64,000 nt of DNA from assembly GCF_030406905.1 (NCBI RefSeq), contig NZ_CP129137.1, positions 248,001-312,000 on the forward strand, in the 5' to 3' direction. Of the stretch, positions 51,894-61,763 are shown piece after piece (within the stretch, counting starts at the first letter, position 1; every line of letters starts with the position of its first letter). The notes beneath the pieces were generated by a model that searched no databases, had not been told where the DNA came from, and worked only from the letters and a program-made list of their open reading frames with translations. A program made the translations under genes and the position numbers. Source of the DNA: Streptomyces sp. HUAS CB01 (GTDB lineage: Bacteria; Actinomycetota; Actinomycetes; Streptomycetales; Streptomycetaceae).

Positions 51894-54344
51894 ATGGATC
51901 GTTTTCCGCATGCGGCAAACGTCGATTTCCACAGCCCCCTGGACCCCTCCAAGGCGGCCACCGCGGTGCTCGACGACCAAGGCCGCATCGTCGGGTGGGG
52001 GTCCTCCGCCCAGCGCCTGCTCGGGCATTCCGCCGAGGAGGCACTCGGCCGGTCGGCCGGCCGGCTGCTGGAGACGTCCTCCGGGCGCCGCCTGAGCGCC
52101 CTCTGCAAGGCCCACCAGTCCCGCAGCGTCGTCATGGACCTCTGCCACCGGGACGGACGTAGGGTGCGTGCGGTCGTGACGTTCTGCCCGCTGTCGCACC
52201 GGAACGGAGCCGCGACCGTCGTGATGGCTGCCGAACTGGACGCGCTCCGCAGCTGGGAGGCGCAGCTGGCGATGCTCCAGGGCCTGGCGACCGAGTCCCC
52301 CGTGGGCTTGACGATCTTCGATACCGATTCGCGCGTCGTCTGGGGGAACGTCTCCACGGATCTGGAGCTCGGGGGGATCGCCCAGTACACCGGCCGGTCG
52401 GCCGCGGATCTCTTTCCGGAGGGCGAGTTCATCTCCCGCCACCACCCCCCCGACGAGGACCAGGTGATACATCACGTGCTGACGACCGGGGAACCGATCA
52501 TCGGCATGCACTACCGCGGGCGGGCCCCCGCCGATCCGGTGCGGGAGCACGTCTGGTCCTGCTCGTACCACCGGCTCGTGGACGCCCGGGGTGAGCCACT
52601 GGGACTGTTCGAGGAGTCCCTGGACATCACCGACCAGTACCGTGCCCAGGAACGGCTGTCGCTGCTGGTGCGGGCGGGAAAGCGCGTCGGCGCCTCGCTG
52701 GACGTGCGTCGTACGGCTGCGGAGCTCGCCGACGTGGCCGTACCGCAGCTGGCCGACGAGGTGCTGGTGGATCTGCCTCCGGCGGTCATGGAGGGACGGC
52801 AGCCGCCGACGCGCTCGGCGCCGGGGCACGGACTGCTGCGGATGCACGGACGGACCCCGGAGGAGTTCCGGACCAGCCCCGTCTCCTACCCGCCCTCGTC
52901 ACCGCAGGCTCTGAGCCTTGCCACAGGCCGCTGCGTCGTCGGCGCCGCCACTCCCGAGGCACCGGGCGAGGCGGGGTCGAACGCCTCGCGCTCCTGCCTC
53001 TTCGTCCCGCTGCTCACCCGCGAGGCAGTCCTGGGCCTTGCCACCTTCCGGCGCGACAGCAACCCCGACCCCTTCGGCCCCGAGGAGCAGACACTCGCCA
53101 TGGAGCTGGCGGAGCGGGCCGCCGTCGGCATCGACAACGCCCGCCAGTACACCAGCCAGCATGCGGCAGCGCTGGTACTGCAGCGAAGCCTGCTGCCACG
53201 GCACCTGCCCCAACTGAGCGCGGTCGACGTCGCGTACCGCTACCTGCCTGCCGACAGCCGCGTGGGCGTGGGCGGCGACTGGTTCGACGTGATCCCGCTG
53301 TCCGGGGCCAGAGTGGGACTGACGGTGGGCGACGTGGTGGGCCACGGTATGCACGCCGCAGCGACCATGGGCCGGCTGCGCGCCACCGTACGGACCCTTG
53401 CGCTGCTGGACCTGGACCCTGCCGAGCTGCTCACCCGGCTGGACGACCTGGTCGCGCAGGAGTCGGAGCCCGACGGGGACGACGGGCTGGGCGGCGAGAC
53501 GATGGTCGTGACCTGTCTGTACGCGATCTACGACCCGGTCAGCGGCCGGTGCGTCTGGGCCAGCGCGGGCCATCCCCCGCCGCTGGTCGCCGACGCGAAC
53601 GGCTCGGTGGCCATGTCCCCCTTGATTCCGGGGCCACCCCTGGGGCTGGGCGTTCTGCCGTACGAGAACGTCGAGCTGGACCTGTCCGACGGCAGCGTGC
53701 TGGCCTTCTTCACCGACGGCGTCGTGGAGGACCGAGGCCAGGACATCGACAGCGGAATCGACCGCCTGGCGGAGGTACTGACCTGGCAGCGATGCCCGTT
53801 GGAGGAGTTGTGCGACCGGGCGCTGTCGGCCCTGCCGCCCGGGCCGCAGGTGGACGACGCCACGCTGCTGCTCGTCCGCACGCGGCGGCTCGGCTCAGAG
53901 CAGGTGGCGGACCTTGAGCTGCCGTCCGATCCGGCCATGGTGTCCCACGCGCGTACCCTGACCGAACGTCAACTGAGCACCTGGGGCCTGTCCGAGCTCT
54001 CGTTCACTGCCGAACTCGTCGTGAGCGAACTGGTCACCAACGGCATCCGGTACGCCGGCGGACCGGTCGTGCTGAGGTTGATCAGGGATCGCTGCCTGCT
54101 GTGCGAGGTCTCCGACAGCGCACACACTGCACCACACCTGCGGCGAGCGCGCCGGGACGACGAGGGCGGCCGCGGGCTGTTCCTCGTCGCCCAGATGTCC
54201 CAGCGCTGGGGCACGCGGTACACGTCCTCCGGGAAGACGATCTGGGCCGAGCTGACCATTCCCAAGGAGCTCTGCGGGGATCAGGGGCAGGAGACGCCGC
54301 TGGACGCGGCCCGCGGCGATCAGCGGCTCGCCGGCCACGCGTGA
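51894..54344 (+). CDS. Double PAS, GAF, SpoIIE-type phosphatase with anti-sigma-type kinase domain
   Basis: An 816-residue multidomain regulator. Order: PAS (about 10-115), PAS (about 120-245), GAF (about 260-410), SpoIIE phosphatase (about 420-650) with GGDWFDVIPLSGARVGLTVGD, and a C-terminal HATPase/anti-sigma kinase domain (about 680-800) with LVVSELVTNGIRYAGG and DDEGGRGLFLVAQMSQRWG. It can both phosphorylate and dephosphorylate partner-switching proteins, in the RsbW/RsbU style. I chose ATG 51894 (GAAGGGAAG upstream) rather than ATG 51864. It is a relative of 19017-20576 but has the kinase module the other lacks. No antagonist gene is adjacent. Confidence 0.85.
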   Translation: MDRFPHAANVDFHSPLDPSKAATAVLDDQGRIVGWGSSAQRLLGHSAEEALGRSAGRLLETSSGRRLSALCKAHQSRSVVMDLCHRDGRRVRAVVTFCPLSHRNGAATVVMAAELDALRSWEAQLAMLQGLATESPVGLTIFDTDSRVVWGNVSTDLELGGIAQYTGRSAADLFPEGEFISRHHPPDEDQVIHHVLTTGEPIIGMHYRGRAPADPVREHVWSCSYHRLVDARGEPLGLFEESLDITDQYRAQERLSLLVRAGKRVGASLDVRRTAAELADVAVPQLADEVLVDLPPAVMEGRQPPTRSAPGHGLLRMHGRTPEEFRTSPVSYPPSSPQALSLATGRCVVGAATPEAPGEAGSNASRSCLFVPLLTREAVLGLATFRRDSNPDPFGPEEQTLAMELAERAAVGIDNARQYTSQHAAALVLQRSLLPRHLPQLSAVDVAYRYLPADSRVGVGGDWFDVIPLSGARVGLTVGDVVGHGMHAAATMGRLRATVRTLALLDLDPAELLTRLDDLVAQESEPDGDDGLGGETMVVTCLYAIYDPVSGRCVWASAGHPPPLVADANGSVAMSPLIPGPPLGLGVLPYENVELDLSDGSVLAFFTDGVVEDRGQDIDSGIDRLAEVLTWQRCPLEELCDRALSALPPGPQVDDATLLLVRTRRLGSEQVADLELPSDPAMVSHARTLTERQLSTWGLSELSFTAELVVSELVTNGIRYAGGPVVLRLIRDRCLLCEVSDSAHTAPHLRRARRDDEGGRGLFLVAQMSQRWGTRYTSSGKTIWAELTIPKELCGDQGQETPLDAARGDQRLAGHA

Positions 54345-54764
54345 TCCCGCTGAGCGAGGGCGGCATCGCGCCCGCGGGCCCCTCTGCGTGCGATCTTGTC
54401 GAGCCCGCGACGACAGCGGGCGTACTCCCCCTGGCTGCGCCGGAGCCACTGCCCCGTTGCGTCGGCGAAGACGCCCGGGTCGGGCACCTCGGCGACCGAG
54501 GTGATCGAGGCGACCGAGCGGCGGGAGCCGGGCAGCAGGTCGCAGGCCGGGCGCGCCCAGTCCGTGGGAGGACCCGGGCGCGGCCCGTCAGCGGCTTCGG
54601 CGGGCGTTGAGCCGGGCGGCCTGGCGCGTCAGGTGGTCGCGTTCGGCGAGGTTGGGCGCGTTGTGGGCCGCCTCGGCGTACAGCCGTGCCGCCGTCGCCA
54701 GGTCGCCGTCGCGCTCGTGGAGGTACGCGGACACAGCGGCGCGGCGGGGCAAGGACTGTCCCTT

Positions 54765-54782
54765 GCTCGAAGAGCTCGGGGA
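54765..54782 (+). repeat. Short interspersed repeat, copy A
   Basis: GCTCGAAGAGCTCGGGGA, inside the sigma gene, matching copy B exactly in the opposite orientation. It encodes a SSPSSSSKGQSLP insert in the protein where homologues have none. Confidence 0.7.
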
Positions 54783-55307
54783 GGAAGCGTCCAGCGCGGC
54801 GAGCGCTGCGAGGCCGGCGCGCGGTCCGTCGGCCTCGCCGACGGCGACCGCGCGGTTGAGCCGGACGACAGGGCTGTCGGTCAGGCGCACGAGTTCGTCG
54901 TACCACTCGACGATCTGCACCCAGTCGGTCTCCTCGGCGCTGGGCGCGTCGGCATGGAGTGCCGCGATGGCGGCCTGGGCCTGGAACTCGCCCAGCCGGT
55001 CGCGGGCGAGGGCCGCCTGGAGGATCCCGACACCCTCGGCGATCGACGCGGTGTCCCAGCGGCCGCGGTCCTGCTCGGCGAGCGGCACGAGGCTGCCGTC
55101 GGACGCGGTACGGGCGGCACGCCGGGCGTGGTGGAGCAGCATGAGGGCGAGCAGCCCGGCCACCTCGGGGTGGTCGATGCGGGCCGCGAGCTGCCGGGTG
55201 AGCCGGATGGCCTCGGCGGCGAGGTCGACGTCGCCGGAGTAGCCCTCGTTGAAGACGAGATAGAGGACGCGCAGCACGGTGGCGACGTCACCGGGCCGGT
55301 CGAAGCT

Positions 55308-55325
55308 TCCCCGAGCTCTTCGAGC
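55308..55325 (-). repeat. Short interspersed repeat, copy B
   Basis: The same 18-bp core as copy A, in opposite orientation, encoding the SPARRARGSFDRP insert of the sigma protein. Confidence 0.7.
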
Positions 55326-55663
55326 AGGGGAGACCCCATGGCCGGAGACGATGCGCTTGGCCCGGCTGATGCGCTGCGCCATGGTCGCCTCGGGCACCAA
55401 ATAGGCCCGGGCGATCTGCCGGGTGGTCAGCCCACCGACGGCACGCAGCGTGAGCGCGACCGCCGATGCCGGCGTCAGCGACGGGTGGGCGCACAGGAAG
55501 TAGAGCTGGTGTCGTCCACGGCGGGCGCCGGACCGGGCGCCGGCTCGTCCTCCACGCGGTCCTCACGCCGGCGGCGGGCAGCGTCCGAGCGGGCAGCGTC
55601 CAGGAACTTCCGCCAGGCCACGGTGATCAGCCAGCCCTTCGGGTCCCGCATGGGGCCGCCACC

Positions 55664-55681
55664 GCCCGAAGAGCTGGGGGA
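55664..55681 (+). repeat. Short interspersed repeat, copy C
   Basis: GCCCGAAGAGCTGGGGGA, 16 of 18 bases identical to copy A, encoding the DPSPSSSGGGGP insert in the sigma protein. Confidence 0.6.
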
Positions 55682-55827
55682 AGGGTCGGCCGCCCAGGCC
55701 CGGAGCGCCTCGACCAGAGCGTCCTGGACGGCGTCCTCGGCCGCCGCGAAGTCGGCTCCGCGGCGGACGAGGACGGTGAGCACGCTCGGCATGAGGCTCC
55801 TGAGCAGGACCTCGTCCATCGGTGATG

Positions 55828-56235
55828 TCACTCCGTGATGGTGGGCGGTGCGGTGAGGAACGGGCGCAGCTCCAGCCACTCGTGGATCGGCTTGCCGCCG
55901 GCCCCGGGGGCGGCCGACAGTTCCCCGGCCAGCTCGACGGCGCGCTCGTCACTGTCGACGTCGATGATCATCCAGCCGGCGATGAGGTCCTTGGTCTCCG
56001 CGAACGGGCCGTCGGTGACCGGCGGGCGCCCCTCACCGTCGTAGCGGACCCACGCTCCCTCGGGTGCGAGCGCTTGGCCTCCGACGAACTCGCCCGTCTT
56101 CTCCAGCCGGGCCGCGAAGTCGTTCATGTACTGCAGATGCGCCGAGATCTCCTCCGGGCTCCACTGGTCCATCGGTACGTCGTTGACCGATGCCGGGGCG
56201 CCGCGGTAGTGCTTCAGCAGCAGGTACTTGGCCAT
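55828..56235 (-). CDS. YCII/DGPF family protein
   Basis: A 135-residue YCII-related (DGPF) protein. The signature VTDGPFAETKDLIAGWMIIDV is intact. Small YCII proteins are regularly encoded with ECF42 sigma factors, as here, where the stop overlaps the sigma start (GTGA). Their function is not established; a peroxidase-like or ligand-binding role has been proposed for the family. GAGGAGAG precedes the ATG. Confidence 0.88.
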   Translation of the reverse strand: MAKYLLLKHYRGAPASVNDVPMDQWSPEEISAHLQYMNDFAARLEKTGEFVGGQALAPEGAWVRYDGEGRPPVTDGPFAETKDLIAGWMIIDVDSDERAVELAGELSAAPGAGGKPIHEWLELRPFLTAPPTITE

Positions 56236-56940
56236 CGTGGTTCTCTCCTCGGTACTCCTGCGACCCGTTGTGGTCGCGTCCACCCCGGGGACGGAGCCGG
56301 ACGCGGGTTCTCGACATCGCCGTCGGACTGTTTTTCGGGATCTCGTGGATGAGCCTGAGTGAGCGTCCTCCGCGGCGACATCTCGGCCCCGTTCCCCGCG
56401 CCGATGTCGTCGCCGAGGCTGACGCCATCGCCCGGAGCATCGGTGGGAGCCCCTGCGAGTTCTCTCCGATGGACCACGCCTTCGACCCCGTCGGCAACCT
56501 CGGCGACACCGCCGAACGGAAGCACCTTGCCGACTCAGCCGCTGCCCCACCACGACGACTTCGGCGAACGCCCGGAAGGACAGAGACAGCCCGGCTTCCC
56601 CGTTCCATGTGTCGAACCGGAGGAACGCGCAACAGACGCGTGGTCCGATCCGAACGATCTCCGCAACGCCTTCGAAGGACCGCCAGGAGAGCTCCGGGAA
56701 GGTGCTGAACCCGACGCCGGGGAAGAGTGGGTGGTCGGCGCCGGTACGGCCGTGCAGGTTGTCGGCCGGCGCCCGGCGGAACGTCTCCGTACGGCGGCGA
56801 GATCGTCGGCGTACGTACGCGACGGACGGCTCCGGGCATGCCGCAGGCGGGCTGCCGCAGCCTCCCGCCCACCCATCCCCCTGTTGACGAAGCTGTTGAC
56901 TCATGATTGATTATGTTTGGTTCTGTTGCATTGATGGGGT
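56236..56940. other. Intergenic stretch with possible old coding remains
   Basis: About 700 bp between the YCII gene and the gal operon. Some minus-strand stretches such as ELSWRSFEGVAEIVRIGPR and CAFLRFDTWNGEAGLSLSF have coding character but shift frame. The last 60 bp (56884-56940) are AT-rich and look like the gal promoter region, with TTGACG/TTGACT and several TGATT repeats. Confidence 0.4.
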
Positions 56941-56958
56941 CACGGAGGAGCGCTCCGC

Positions 56959-58035
56959 GTGAAGAAGACGGTCACCCGACTCGCCGACGGCCGAGAGCTG
57001 CTCTACTACGACTCCCGCGACGACGTCGTCCGCGACGACGTCGACCGCCGGCCGCTGGAGTCGACCGCCACCACGTCCGAGATCCGGCACGACCGGCTCC
57101 TCGGCGACGCCGTCGCCGTCGCCTCGCACCGCCAGGGCCGGACCTACCACCCGCCCGTCGGCGAATGCCCTCTCTGCCCGTCCCGCGGCGGGCGGCTCAG
57201 CGAGATCCCGGACAGTGACTACGACGTCGTCGTGTTCGAGAACCGCTTCCCCTCCCTCGCGGGAGGGAACGGTCGCTGCGAGGTCGTCTGCTTCACCCCC
57301 GACCACGACGCGTCCTTCGCCGCGCTCACCGAGGAACAGGCCGCGCTCGTACTGGAGGCCTGGACCGACCGCACCGCCGAGCTGGCGGAGCGTCCGCAGG
57401 TCAGGCAGGTCTTCTGCTTCGAGAACCGCGGCGCGGAGATCGGCGTCACGCTAGGCCACCCGCACGGCCAGATCTACGCCTATCCCTTCGTCACCCCCCG
57501 CACGGCGCTGATGCAGCGCTCCGTCGCCGCCCATCGCGCCGCCACCGGCCGCAACCTCTTCGACGACATCGTCGCGAGCGAGCTGGAGTCCGCCGCCCGG
57601 GTCGTGCTGGCGGGCGAGCACTGGGTCGCCTTCGTCCCGTACGCGGCGCACTGGCCCTACGAAGTGCACCTCTACCCACGGCGCCGGGTCCCCGATCTGC
57701 GGGCGCTCGACGACGCGGCGCGCACAGAGTTCCCACAGGTCTATCTGGAACTGTTGAGACGCTTCGACCGGATCTTCGGTGCGGACCAGCCGCCGACGCC
57801 GTACATCGCCGCCTGGCACCAGGCCCCGTTCGACGACGGCACCCACGACGGCGGTACGCGTGACGAGCGTGGCGAGCGCGACGACTTCGCGCTGCACCTC
57901 GAGCTTTTCACCGTCCGCCGAACTCCCGGAAAGCTGAAGTTCCTCGCCGGTTCCGAGTCCGGCATGAGCGTGTTCATCAACGATGTGCCGCCGGAGAGAG
58001 CGGCCCAGCGACTGCGAGAGGTGGCGAGCGAGTGA
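56959..58035 (+). CDS. galT: Galactose-1-phosphate uridylyltransferase
   Basis: A 358-residue GalT, first of the Leloir operon. It transfers UMP from UDP-glucose to galactose-1-phosphate. The catalytic HPHGQ ([12 protein letters not shown]) is intact, and the metal-binding region includes [17 protein letters not shown] precedes the GTG. The galE start overlaps its stop by 4 nt. The AT-rich sequence upstream is the probable galactose-inducible promoter; the TGATT-type repeats there may be an operator for a DeoR-type regulator. Confidence 0.93.
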   Translation: MKKTVTRLADGRELLYYDSRDDVVRDDVDRRPLESTATTSEIRHDRLLGDAVAVASHRQGRTYHPPVGECPLCPSRGGRLSEIPDSDYDVVVFENRFPSLAGGNGRCEVVCFTPDHDASFAALTEEQAALVLEAWTDRTAELAERPQVRQVFCFENRGAEIGVTLGHPHGQIYAYPFVTPRTALMQRSVAAHRAATGRNLFDDIVASELESAARVVLAGEHWVAFVPYAAHWPYEVHLYPRRRVPDLRALDDAARTEFPQVYLELLRRFDRIFGADQPPTPYIAAWHQAPFDDGTHDGGTRDERGERDDFALHLELFTVRRTPGKLKFLAGSESGMSVFINDVPPERAAQRLREVASE

Positions 58036-58997
58036 GCAAGTACCTGGTGACGGGCGGAGCCGGCTACGTCGGGAGCGTGGTGGCCGCGCACCTGCTGGAG
58101 GCGGGACACGAGGTCACCGTTCTCGACGATCTGTCCACGGGCTTCCGCGAGGCCGTCCCCGACGGCGCCGCCTTCGTGGAGGGCCGGGTCCAGGACGCCG
58201 CCCGGCATGTCGTGCCCGCGTACGACGGCGTCCTGCACTTCGCCGCGTTCTCGCAGGTCGGCGAATCGGTCGCGCAGCCCGGCAGGTACTGGGAGAACAA
58301 CGTCGGCGGGACGATGGCGCTCCTCGCCGCCATGCGCTCCGCCGGGGTCCGCAGGCTGGTCTTCTCCTCCACGGCGGCCACGTACGGCGAACCGGTCTCC
58401 ACACCGATCACCGAGTCCGACCCGACCGCGCCGACCAGCCCGTACGGCGCATCGAAACTCGCCGTCGACCACATGATCGGCGGCGAGTGCACCGCGCACG
58501 GGCTGGCCGCCGCGTCCCTGCGGTACTTCAACGTCGCCGGCGCGTACGGCGCCTGCGGGGAGCGCCACGAGCCCGAGTCGCACCTCATCCCGCTGGTCCT
58601 CCAGGTCGCGCTCGGCACCCGCGAGACGATCTCCGTGTTCGGCGACGACTACCCGACACCGGACGGCACCTGCGTGCGGGACTACATCCATGTCGCCGAC
58701 CTCGCCGAGGCACATCTGCTCGCCATGGACGCGATCACCCCCGGGGAGCATCTCGTCTGCAACCTCGGAAACGGCAACGGCTTCTCCGTCCGCGAGGTCG
58801 TCGAGACCGTCCGCAAGGTCACCGGCCATCCGGTCCCGGAGGCCGCGGCCGCGCGCCGCGCCGGCGACCCGGCCGTGCTGGTCGCCTCCTCCACCACCGC
58901 GCAGGAACGGCTCGGCTGGACCCCGTCACGGCCGGACCTCGCCGGGATCGTCGCCGACGCCTGGGACTTCGCCCGCGCCCGGCGGGCCGAGGCATGA
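58032..58997 (+). CDS. galE: UDP-glucose 4-epimerase
   Basis: A 321-residue extended SDR. The NAD-binding loop is [16 protein letters not shown], and the active-site YxxxK is in [13 protein letters not shown] (YGASK). It interconverts UDP-galactose and UDP-glucose in the Leloir pathway. The start overlaps galT and the stop overlaps galK, both by 4 nt. The segment [13 protein letters not shown] and the C-terminal GWTPSRPDL are typical of actinobacterial GalE. Confidence 0.93.
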   Translation: MSKYLVTGGAGYVGSVVAAHLLEAGHEVTVLDDLSTGFREAVPDGAAFVEGRVQDAARHVVPAYDGVLHFAAFSQVGESVAQPGRYWENNVGGTMALLAAMRSAGVRRLVFSSTAATYGEPVSTPITESDPTAPTSPYGASKLAVDHMIGGECTAHGLAAASLRYFNVAGAYGACGERHEPESHLIPLVLQVALGTRETISVFGDDYPTPDGTCVRDYIHVADLAEAHLLAMDAITPGEHLVCNLGNGNGFSVREVVETVRKVTGHPVPEAAAARRAGDPAVLVASSTTAQERLGWTPSRPDLAGIVADAWDFARARRAEA

Positions 58998-60190
58998 GCG
59001 TCGCCGAGAAGTTCCGGGAGCTGTACGGGTACGGGCCCGAGGGCGTCTGGGCGGCGCCGGGCAGGGTCAACCTGATCGGCGAGTACACGGACTTCAACGA
59101 CGGCTTCGTCATGCCGCTCGCCCTCCCCCACACCGCGGTCGCGGCGGTGGCGCGCCGCACCGACGGGGTGCTGCGGGTCCACTCGGCCGACACCGGGGAG
59201 GGTGTCGTGGAACTGGCCGTGGACGCGCTCGAGCCCCAATCGGGCACGGGCTGGGCGGCGTACCCGGCGGGCGTCGTATGGGCGCTGAGGGACGCGGGAC
59301 ACCCCGTCACGGGCGCGGACCTCCATCTCGCGTCGACCGTGCCGACGGGTGCCGGGCTGTCGTCGTCGGCGGCCCTGGAGGTGGTCACGGCACTGGCGGT
59401 GAGCGAGCTGTACGGACTCGGCCTGCCGCCGGAGGAACTGGCGCGGCTGGCGCAGCGTGCCGAGAACGCCTTCGTCGGTGTGCCGTGCGGGATCATGGAC
59501 CAGATGGCGTCGGCCCACTGCACCGAGGGTCATGTGCTGCACCTCGACACCCGTGACCTCGGACGCCGCCAGGTCCCCTTCGACCTCGCCGCGCACGGCC
59601 TGCGGCTGCTCGTCGTCGACACCCGCCTGAAGCACGCGCTCGGCGACGGCGCCTACGCCGAGCGGCGCGCCGGGTGCGAGGCGGGTGCCCGGGCACTGGG
59701 TGTGCGCACGCTGCGCGACGTGGACTACGGGCAACTGGACGATGTCCTGCGGATGTTGGCCGACCTGCCGACCGGGGCAGGGGCGGGGGCCGGTGCGGGG
59801 GGCTCCGGGCCGGCGGCCGAGCAGGTCGTCCGCTACGTCCGTCACGTCGTGACCGAGAACCACCGTGTGGAGCGGACCCTCGCGCTGCTCGACGCGGGCG
59901 ACGTCCGCGGCGCCGGCCCGGTCCTCACCGAGGGCCATGCCTCGCTCCGCGACGATCTGCGGGTCTCCTGCCCGGAGCTGGACCTCGTGGTCTCGGCCGC
60001 GAACGCCGCGGGCGCATTGGGTGCCCGGATGACCGGCGGTGGCTTCGGCGGCTCGGCGATCGTCCTCGTCGAGACCGCGAACGAGGACACGGTGAGCAGG
60101 GCGGTGCTCGACGCCTTCGCGGCGGAGGGCCGCACGACGCCCCGGGTCTTCCCCGCCGTCCCGTCCGCGGGCGCCCGCCGGCTGCGGTGA
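58994..60190 (+). CDS. galK: Galactokinase
   Basis: A 398-residue GHMP kinase. The galactokinase signature [19 protein letters not shown] is near residue 22, the phosphate loop is [16 protein letters not shown] (about 115), and the third motif is [16 protein letters not shown] (about 345). It phosphorylates galactose at C1. A run of Gly-Ala ([13 protein letters not shown], about 260) is an unusual low-complexity insert. The start overlaps galE. It closes the galTEK operon, with the sequence after it converging on the poly-gamma-glutamate hydrolase gene. Confidence 0.93.
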   Translation: MSVAEKFRELYGYGPEGVWAAPGRVNLIGEYTDFNDGFVMPLALPHTAVAAVARRTDGVLRVHSADTGEGVVELAVDALEPQSGTGWAAYPAGVVWALRDAGHPVTGADLHLASTVPTGAGLSSSAALEVVTALAVSELYGLGLPPEELARLAQRAENAFVGVPCGIMDQMASAHCTEGHVLHLDTRDLGRRQVPFDLAAHGLRLLVVDTRLKHALGDGAYAERRAGCEAGARALGVRTLRDVDYGQLDDVLRMLADLPTGAGAGAGAGGSGPAAEQVVRYVRHVVTENHRVERTLALLDAGDVRGAGPVLTEGHASLRDDLRVSCPELDLVVSAANAAGALGARMTGGGFGGSAIVLVETANEDTVSRAVLDAFAAEGRTTPRVFPAVPSAGARRLR

Positions 60191-60394
60191 GCCGCGCCGG
60201 ACGGCCGGGCATCCGAGCCGGGGCGGGGCCGGAAGGGCCCGGTCCGCTGCGGACGGCGCCGGCTCGACGGTACGGAAACCGCCGCGCGCCGGCTGCCGGC
60301 CCGGGTATCGCGGTGACGTGAGGCCACGCAGGGCGCAGGCCCGGGTCATCGTTCCTGCGGTTCGGGCTCCGGGCTGGGGCCCGAACTCCGCGCA

Positions 60395-61252
60395 TCAGAG
60401 GATGGCTTGGTCCGCACGAGCCTCCAGCCGGGCGATGGCCTTGCGCGCAGCCGCCACAAAGGCCGTGAACCTCTCGTTGGTGTGGGTCGGCCTGTCGAGC
60501 CGGGTGAAGTGCCCCTCGTCGAAGAGGCTTTGGCGCAGCTCCGTTGTCATCTCCAGCTGGGCGCCCTTGCGAAGCAGCGTCCTGTTGCAGATGTTCTCCG
60601 GGTTCTCACCGGCCAGGGCGGGGACGGTGGAGCCGTCGACGGTCTGGAAACCGGCGGCCTGGAACTCTTCGTGCAGACAGGTCTTGAAGGCGGTGTCGAG
60701 ACCTCCGACGACGACGGCCTCCGGCTTCCCTGCGGGTGTGCCGGCCTGCTCCTTCCTGCAGCCGTGCAGGCTCAGCACGTTGAGGCTGCCCGCGGCCATG
60801 GACAGGGCGACCCGGTCGTCGTTGTTGGTCGAGGTGACGTGCAGGTCACCGTTGTCGGCCGACGCGATGCCCTCGAACATCCAGTAGTCGTGGGCCGGCC
60901 CGTCCGCGGGGGTGGCCGCGAGCGTCGCGGGATGGTACCCGGCTATCGCGAGGCACAGTTCGGACGTACCGCCTTCGATACCGCCACCGTGGAGGGCCAT
61001 GATCGTGGTCCGGTTGAACGGGTATCTCTGGCCGTCGCTGACATCGGTCATCTCGTGGCGCTTGTAGCGGCGGGCGAAGAGCGTCCCCTCCTTCCCCGCG
61101 AGCTCGGTGTAGAGGTCGGTGTTGGACGAGTACAGGTCTGCCGCGGCGTGTGCGGGCGCAGCGGTGAGCGCGTCGAGGGCGGTGGCGCCGAGAGCAGCCC
61201 CGGCGAGGCCGGCAAGTACCGTGCGGCGGTTGGCGTAGGTCATGCCTTTCAT
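60395..61252 (-). CDS. Poly-gamma-glutamate hydrolase-like (PF05908-type) secreted protein
   Basis: A 285-residue exported protein. The N-terminus has a twin-arginine pattern (ANRRTVLAGLAGAALG) and a cleavage site near APAHAAAD. The mature domain matches the phage-type poly-gamma-glutamate hydrolase family, with ALHGGGIEGGTSEL as the zinc-binding HxGGxExG segment, NVLSLHGCRKE and LHEEFQAAGF. The family cleaves poly-gamma-glutamate; the role in Streptomyces is unproven. The start ATG 61252 has a weak ribosome site; MTYANRR at 61243 is an alternative. Confidence 0.78.
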   Translation of the reverse strand: MKGMTYANRRTVLAGLAGAALGATALDALTAAPAHAAADLYSSNTDLYTELAGKEGTLFARRYKRHEMTDVSDGQRYPFNRTTIMALHGGGIEGGTSELCLAIAGYHPATLAATPADGPAHDYWMFEGIASADNGDLHVTSTNNDDRVALSMAAGSLNVLSLHGCRKEQAGTPAGKPEAVVVGGLDTAFKTCLHEEFQAAGFQTVDGSTVPALAGENPENICNRTLLRKGAQLEMTTELRQSLFDEGHFTRLDRPTHTNERFTAFVAAARKAIARLEARADQAIL

Positions 61253-61763
61253 GATCAGGCACAGGTGTTCCTCGCTCGGCCGAAACGCGTGGGAAGCGTC
61301 ACGCTCCCGGTACCAGGCGCCGGTTCCGCCGCATCGGTTCAGTGGTCGTCCGCGTGCTCATCGGCTCGGGGAGGACCAGGGCTCGGTTCAGCGGCAGGAA
61401 TCGTCCGGACCATCGATCCGCTCAAGACGAACATGCCCGAAGCCGGGACCTTGGCTTCGCGGCGCTCCAGCAGTTCGGGAATCCGGTGCCGCTGCTCGTG
61501 CACCACGATTCTGCACCGTTGGTCCTGCCGCTGTCGGTGATCCCGGCCGTCAGGCACGAGGACGCCGAGTTCCGGCTCCACGGCGCCAACGGCCTGATCT
61601 GCGCGGCACACATCGCGCTGCGCGCCGCGGAGTGGCGACGGACAGGGACCACCGGGCCGCGGGCGACGGCGCAGGACGTGGCCCGAAGCCCCGTGTTGCG
61701 GGCTACCACCGTTGCCCCGGCAGCGGCAGGCCCGTCCCTCGTCCCGAAGGTCGGGCCGTCCGG
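61253..61763. other. Intergenic region with an unidentified coding-like fragment
   Basis: About 510 bp. On the plus strand, 61460-61660 encodes the coding-looking stretch LQQFGNPVPLLVHHDSAPLVL, then HEDAEFRLHGANGLICAAH and IALRAAEWRR, without a good start or a continuing frame. It may be the remains of an old gene; I do not recognise the family. Confidence 0.4.

Larger units (their letters stand above)
54588..55831 (-). pseudogene. ECF42-type sigma factor gene, frameshifted
   Basis: Two frames of one sigma gene. The first (55831 down to about 55510) holds LLRSLMPSVLTVLVRRGADF, AEDAVQDALVEALRAW and GWLITVAWRKFLDAARSD (region 2). The second (about 55507 to 54588) begins with LYFLCAHPSLTPASAVAL, has VPEATMAQRISRAKRIV (region 4) and the TPR-like C-terminal part LRVLYLVFNEGYSGDVDLA. 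One base is missing near 55507, where DDT should run into LYFLC. The gene also contains three copies of a short repeat. The GTG start overlaps the YCII stop. It could be a genuine frameshift or a sequencing error. Confidence 0.75.
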
